From CAYLNK01 sp964384675 (lineage in GTDB: Bacteria > Acidobacteriota > Thermoanaerobaculia > UBA5066), in contig CAYLNK010000115.1 in assembly GCA_964384675.1 (NCBI GenBank), positions 1-17,652 on the forward strand: DNA of 17,652 nucleotides. The letters run 5' to 3'. Positions within the stretch are counted from its first letter, which is position 1, and every line of letters begins with the position of its first letter. Below the pieces are notes generated by a model. That model saw nothing but the letters and a program-made list of their open reading frames with translations, made no database searches and was not told where the DNA came from. The translations under genes and the position numbers were made by a program. Below, piece after piece: positions 14,259 through 17,652 of this stretch.

Positions 14259-17048
14259 TCACACCGAAAGCGCCCAGCTCTCCCCCCACGCCAGGAGCCG
14301 CGACGGGACCCCGCTCTCGTCCAGCCACCCCTGCACGGCGTCGTACCCCTCCTCGCTCCCGTGCGCCGGATCGCCCAGCTCGGCGAGGTGGGCCGGGATG
14401 AGGAGCCCCGGCTTGCAACGCGCGACCAGCTTGCGCAGGTCCTGAAGCGGCTCGTCGTCGCGTCCGAAGCGTCCGAGCTTCGCGAAGAGCACGTTTGGGC
14501 TCTTCCGGAAGTCGACGTAGCGCGTGTGGTCGTGGTCGCCCAGGTGGAGCAGGGCGAGGCCGTCGAAGGAGACCTCGTAGGCCCGCTGGACGACGCTCCC
14601 GGCCTCGTCGCGCGGGTGGACGGCGCGGTGCGCGGTCACCTCCGCCGACGCCCGGCCCAGCGTGAGCGTCCGCGTGGTGCCGGCGGCCATGCCGATCGCC
14701 TGCTCCGAGATCACCGTACGGACCTCCTCCGGCACCACGACGGGCCGCGACGCGCGCAGCAGATGGCGCACGACGTCGAGGTCCAGATGGTCGGGGAGGC
14801 GCTGGGTCACGAGGAGGCCGTCGAGGCGCGCGGTCAGCGCCGTGATCGTCTCCTCGGGGACCTTCCACGAGACGCCCCAGACGTGGCGACCCGTCACGAC
14901 GTCGATCCCGAGCGCGAAGGATGGCGTCCTCACGATGACGCCGCTTCCGTACAGCTGCCAGACCTCGAGCGGAGTCTCCGCGGGCCGCGCCAGCTGCTCG
15001 GCCACGTGGTCGAGGCAGCGACGCCAGTACGCCGCCACCGCCTCGTTCCGCGCGGCGCCCGGGAGCGTCAGGAAGAAGTCGAGGGCCGTGAGGGCGCTCC
15101 GGGCGAGAGCGGCGTCCACGATCGGGTGCCGCCGGTCGAACACCTCGTCGAGCGAGCCCTCGCCGGAGACGTAGCTCCCGATCTCGAACACGGAGTTCAC
15201 CGCACCGAAGCCGTCCGGCTCGCTCCGCGGGTTGCTCGCGTCCTCCACCCAGAACCGTTCGTTGAGGACGAGCTTGTAACGGTACGTGCCCGGCAGCGGG
15301 ACGCGCAGCGTCGTCTCCCACGTCGTCTTGCCGCGGCGTCCCAGCGGTCTGGCGATCCAGCCGTTGAAGTCCCCCGCCACGGCGACGCTCGTCAGGTCGC
15401 CTCCCTCCCAGCGGAACGTCACCTCGTTCCCGCGCACCCGGGGCGAGGCCGTGGCCGGCTCGGTCGCGCGGAGCGACGGGCTCTCGGCCGCCTGCACCGC
15501 GGCGAGCGCCTGCACGACGCCGTAGCCCTGCCGCTCGCGCGGGATGTGCGGGACCGTCTGGGCGGTGCCGATCAGGATCTCGCGCACGCCCGCGGGGTCG
15601 AGGTCCGGGTTCGCCTCCAGCATCTGCGCCACGATCGAGGTGACGATCGGGGCGGCGAAGGACGTCCCGTCGACGTGCTGGTAGTGCGCCGCGACGAGCT
15701 TCATCTTGCGCGTCTCGGCCTCCAGCAGGTCCCGCAGCTCCGCCACGTCCATCGTCTCCCACGCCGTGGGCAGGGCGAGCACCTCCTTGCGGCGGGTCAG
15801 CTCGTCGACGAGCTCGTCGTCGGAGACGGACTTCTGGTACCAGAGCGCGCGCGCCTTCTCGAACTCCTTCGTGCCGGGCAGGATCGGCGCGGCGACGAGG
15901 GCCGACGGCGCCGTGATCTCCGGCTTGAGCAGGCCGTCGACGGTGGCGCCCGCGGGCGAGAGGTACGGGCTGTAGGTCAGCTCGTACGGCAGGTTCTTGT
16001 CGACGAGGCCGCCGATGGTGAGGACGGCGGGGGAGTTGGCGGGAGGCGCCGAGGGGCGCAGCGGGTCGTTCCCCGCGGCGGCGATCACGACGATGCCGGC
16101 CTGGACGGCCAGCTCGGCCGCGGCGTCGATCGGGCTCTCCCGGTACGAGAGCGGGAGCCGCGTGCCGAGCGAGATGTTCAGGATGCGGATGCCGTACTCC
16201 TCGCGATGCGCGACCACCCAGTCGATCGCCCTGGCGACGTCGTCGGCGTGGATCTCCAGCTTGCGCCCGACGGCCACGAGCACCAGCGAGGCCTCGGCCG
16301 CGATGCCGGGATAGAGGCCGCCCGCGAGCCAGCCGCTCCCGGCGCAGGCCGAGGCGGTCATCGTGCCGTGCCACGAATCGTCGGAGGGGACGAGCAAGCT
16401 GTGCCCCTGGCCCGTCACGTCGACGTAGGCCCGGATCCGGTTGCGGGGCCGGATCAGGTCGGGATGGGAGTAGAAGCCGGAGTCGATGAAGGCGATCGTG
16501 ACGCCGCGTCCCGCGTAGCCCGGGTGGGCACGCATCCGCGTCGGCGTCGGGAGGACGACGTGCTGCCCGCGGAAGACGGTCCCGGTGGCGGCGAGCGGAG
16601 CGACGAGCGTCTCGTTGGAGGTGCGCTGCACCAGGTCGTACAGCTCGGTCTCGCCGAGCGCGCGCCCCCCGGGGTTGGACACGAGCGGCCCCTCGCGCCG
16701 GGGCAGCCGCTCCAGGTAGACCCGCATCGCCTCGCTGAGCTCGGCCGAGAGGATGAATCGCCGCTCGGCCTCGCCGGTCCCGGTGCTCACCTGGAAGCGC
16801 CCCATCTCGACGGGCGTCACCCGGGAGAGGTCGAGGCCGGCGATCTCGCCGGCGCCCAGGTGCGTGCCGTAGAAGAGGAGGAGGACGACGAGCTCACCCA
16901 GCGCCTCGACGGGAAGCCGCTCGGCATCGCCCCTCAGGAGAGCGCCGATCTGGCGCTTCAGCTCGTGGTGCCGCCGCTCGCCGTCGGTCAGCTCGAGGAA
17001 CCTCGCGAGCACGGTCTCCAGGAGCTGGCGGTCGCGCCTGTCGAGCAC
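14259..17048 (-). CDS. Multidomain subtilase: recombinase-like, S8 protease, CBM48-like and MBL-like domains
   Basis: This 929-residue protein has no signal peptide and is probably cytosolic. Residues ~45-145 resemble the first half of a tyrosine-recombinase catalytic domain (LLLFYGTHLGAGEIAGLDLS, then EGPLVSNPGGRALGETELYD). The usual catalytic Arg of Y-G-T-G-L-R is G65, and no H-x-x-R/Tyr half follows. Residues ~180-520 are a subtilisin-like S8 protease with D189 (AFIDSGF), H227 (SWHGTMTA), oxyanion N327 (AAGND) and S463 (DGTSFAAP). An insertion of about 60 residues (~395-455) lies before the Ser. Residues ~543-622 are a CBM48/AMPK-type early-set domain (VAVAGDFNGW, GTYRYKLVLN). Residues ~695-929 are metallo-beta-lactamase-like, but H-x-H-x-D-H reads Q749-R-L-P-D753-H754. 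Other ligand-like positions remain at H807, D838 and H887. It starts at GTG 17048, 9 bases after the upstream gene's stop. The function is unknown. Confidence 0.88.
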   Translation of the reverse strand: MLDRRDRQLLETVLARFLELTDGERRHHELKRQIGALLRGDAERLPVEALGELVVLLLFYGTHLGAGEIAGLDLSRVTPVEMGRFQVSTGTGEAERRFILSAELSEAMRVYLERLPRREGPLVSNPGGRALGETELYDLVQRTSNETLVAPLAATGTVFRGQHVVLPTPTRMRAHPGYAGRGVTIAFIDSGFYSHPDLIRPRNRIRAYVDVTGQGHSLLVPSDDSWHGTMTASACAGSGWLAGGLYPGIAAEASLVLVAVGRKLEIHADDVARAIDWVVAHREEYGIRILNISLGTRLPLSYRESPIDAAAELAVQAGIVVIAAAGNDPLRPSAPPANSPAVLTIGGLVDKNLPYELTYSPYLSPAGATVDGLLKPEITAPSALVAAPILPGTKEFEKARALWYQKSVSDDELVDELTRRKEVLALPTAWETMDVAELRDLLEAETRKMKLVAAHYQHVDGTSFAAPIVTSIVAQMLEANPDLDPAGVREILIGTAQTVPHIPRERQGYGVVQALAAVQAAESPSLRATEPATASPRVRGNEVTFRWEGGDLTSVAVAGDFNGWIARPLGRRGKTTWETTLRVPLPGTYRYKLVLNERFWVEDASNPRSEPDGFGAVNSVFEIGSYVSGEGSLDEVFDRRHPIVDAALARSALTALDFFLTLPGAARNEAVAAYWRRCLDHVAEQLARPAETPLEVWQLYGSGVIVRTPSFALGIDVVTGRHVWGVSWKVPEETITALTARLDGLLVTQRLPDHLDLDVVRHLLRASRPVVVPEEVRTVISEQAIGMAAGTTRTLTLGRASAEVTAHRAVHPRDEAGSVVQRAYEVSFDGLALLHLGDHDHTRYVDFRKSPNVLFAKLGRFGRDDEPLQDLRKLVARCKPGLLIPAHLAELGDPAHGSEEGYDAVQGWLDESGVPSRLLAWGESWALSV

Positions 17049-17057
17049 CCCTGAAGT

Positions 17058-17652
17058 CTAGTCCCGGGGCGTCGGTGTCGGCGCGCCATCGGGGAGCAGC
17101 GCGAGAGAGCCGTCGACGCTCGCGCCAGCGGCGACGACGACGTCCCGCGTGGAGCCTCGACCCGTCTCGCCGAGGAGGGCGATCCGGATCGGTCCCGCCG
17201 GGATCCCCGTGAGCCGAAAACGGCCGTCGCCTGCCGTGCGCGTCGCGAAGCCGCCCGTCACGACCAGGAGCCGCGCGGCCTCGCCCGTGTGGACCTCGCA
17301 CCGGATCCCGCCGGCCCCGGCCTTGCCGAACGTCACGCGGCGCTCCGCCCCGGAGGGCAGGAGCGGGACGTTGAAGAGCGCCTCGCCAGCGCCGACCCAG
17401 GCGTGGAGCGTGTGAAGCCGGCCGTCCCCCGATCGGATCAGCGCGCTCCCTCCGGTGTCGACGATCAGCGGGTCGGGTGCGAGGCCGCGGGGCGTCAGCT
17501 CGAGCCGGACGTCCGCCGCGGGCGCGAAGACGAGCGTCTCCAGCCCCGACACGTAGACGACCGCGTTGGCCAGGGGGGAGCCGTCCACGCCGCGCGCGGT
17601 GCCGGCCACCTCGCCCCGCGCCGAGGCCGGGATCTCGGACACCGCAGGCGTG
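17058..17652 (-). CDS. Cupredoxin-like protein with regulatory beta domain, 5' partial
   Basis: The frame is open to the right edge; the GTG at 17642 is only the first internal candidate, and the true start, perhaps with a signal peptide, lies outside. The opening (GTARGVDGSPLANAVVYVSG) resembles a carboxypeptidase-regulatory-like or methylamine-utilisation-type beta domain. The middle follows a plastocyanin-like layout with His at GRLHTLHAW and a C-x-x-H in IRCEVHTGEAA. The Met that normally follows three residues later is absent, so type-1 copper binding is doubtful. A final beta segment (GDGRFRLTGIPAGPIRIALL) is typical of these proteins. Its stop is 9 bases before the protease start on the same strand, so the two form an operon. 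The family assignment is moderate and the function unknown. Confidence 0.65.
   Translation of the reverse strand, partial: TPAVSEIPASARGEVAGTARGVDGSPLANAVVYVSGLETLVFAPAADVRLELTPRGLAPDPLIVDTGGSALIRSGDGRLHTLHAWVGAGEALFNVPLLPSGAERRVTFGKAGAGGIRCEVHTGEAARLLVVTGGFATRTAGDGRFRLTGIPAGPIRIALLGETGRGSTRDVVVAAGASVDGSLALLPDGAPTPTPRD

Noticed and set aside
13474..16374. Very long open frame on the minus strand, in a different frame from the protease and spanning kinase and protease genes
   Set aside because: It overlaps well-supported genes on both strands, its product is Arg/Gly/Pro/Ala-rich without motifs, and long empty frames are expected at this GC content.
14361..17054. 897-codon open frame on the plus strand opposite the protease
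   Set aside because: It is antisense to a protein with clear catalytic motifs; its composition is low-complexity Arg/Asp/Val/Gly and no domain is recognisable.

Overview
The window is very GC-rich and gene-dense, with gaps mostly under 250 bp and strong G/C third-position bias. The first gene belongs to the VWA-like family typical of Acidobacteriota (TIGR03436-like). With the NtrC, DUF4388 and Roadblock signalling genes, this suggests a high-GC acidobacterial lineage or a relative such as Myxococcota. That placement is an inference. No rRNA, tRNA or CRISPR array was seen, and no stretch over 300 bases lacks a gene.

Layout. (1) 1-1483: the 3' part of a VWA-like protein, entering from the left edge. 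(2) 1458-4936: a region shaped by a REP-associated tyrosine transposase (RAYT). An intact RAYT gene (3980-4936) is preceded by a 29-bp sequence that recurs exactly at 1458-1486. At both places an ATG and M-x-R-P-L-R codons follow at nearly the same spacing, so the left copy looks like the 5' relic of a second element. Between the copies lies a tightly packed two-gene unit: a zinc-binding DUF1841-type protein and a small protein of unknown function. (3) 4971-6608: a zinc-ribbon/TPR-like protein (+) converging on an alpha/beta hydrolase (-). (4) 6624-7853 (-): a decayed AbiE-type toxin-antitoxin pair, with a frameshift in the antitoxin, a fused antitoxin/toxin junction and a lost active-site Asp in the toxin. 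A repeated AACAG/CTGTT motif upstream may be its old operator. (5) 8088-14236 (+): a signalling locus. It holds an NtrC-family sigma-54 activator, a REC-DUF4388-Roadblock protein, a large PAS/GAF hybrid-sensor histidine kinase and a short paralogous kinase that overlaps it by GTGA. A sigma-54-like promoter, a perfect 16-bp hairpin and an in-frame internal start with a perfect Shine-Dalgarno sequence add regulatory detail. (6) 14259-17652 (-): an operon of a degenerate cupredoxin-like protein (runs off the right edge) and a 929-residue multidomain subtilase.

How the genes fit together. The two kinases probably feed the two receiver-domain proteins. The activator may drive the locus from the sigma-54-like site at 9544-9559, and the Roadblock domain suggests an output through a small GTPase encoded elsewhere. 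The most unusual single protein is the subtilase. It has a tyrosine-recombinase-like N-terminal segment lacking its catalytic Arg, an apparently intact Asp/His/Ser protease, a CBM48-like early-set domain and a metallo-beta-lactamase-like C-terminus missing two metal-binding His. No complete, recognisable defence system is present. The best candidates for new biology are this protease architecture, the RAYT-bracketed cassette and the dual-start Roadblock gene.
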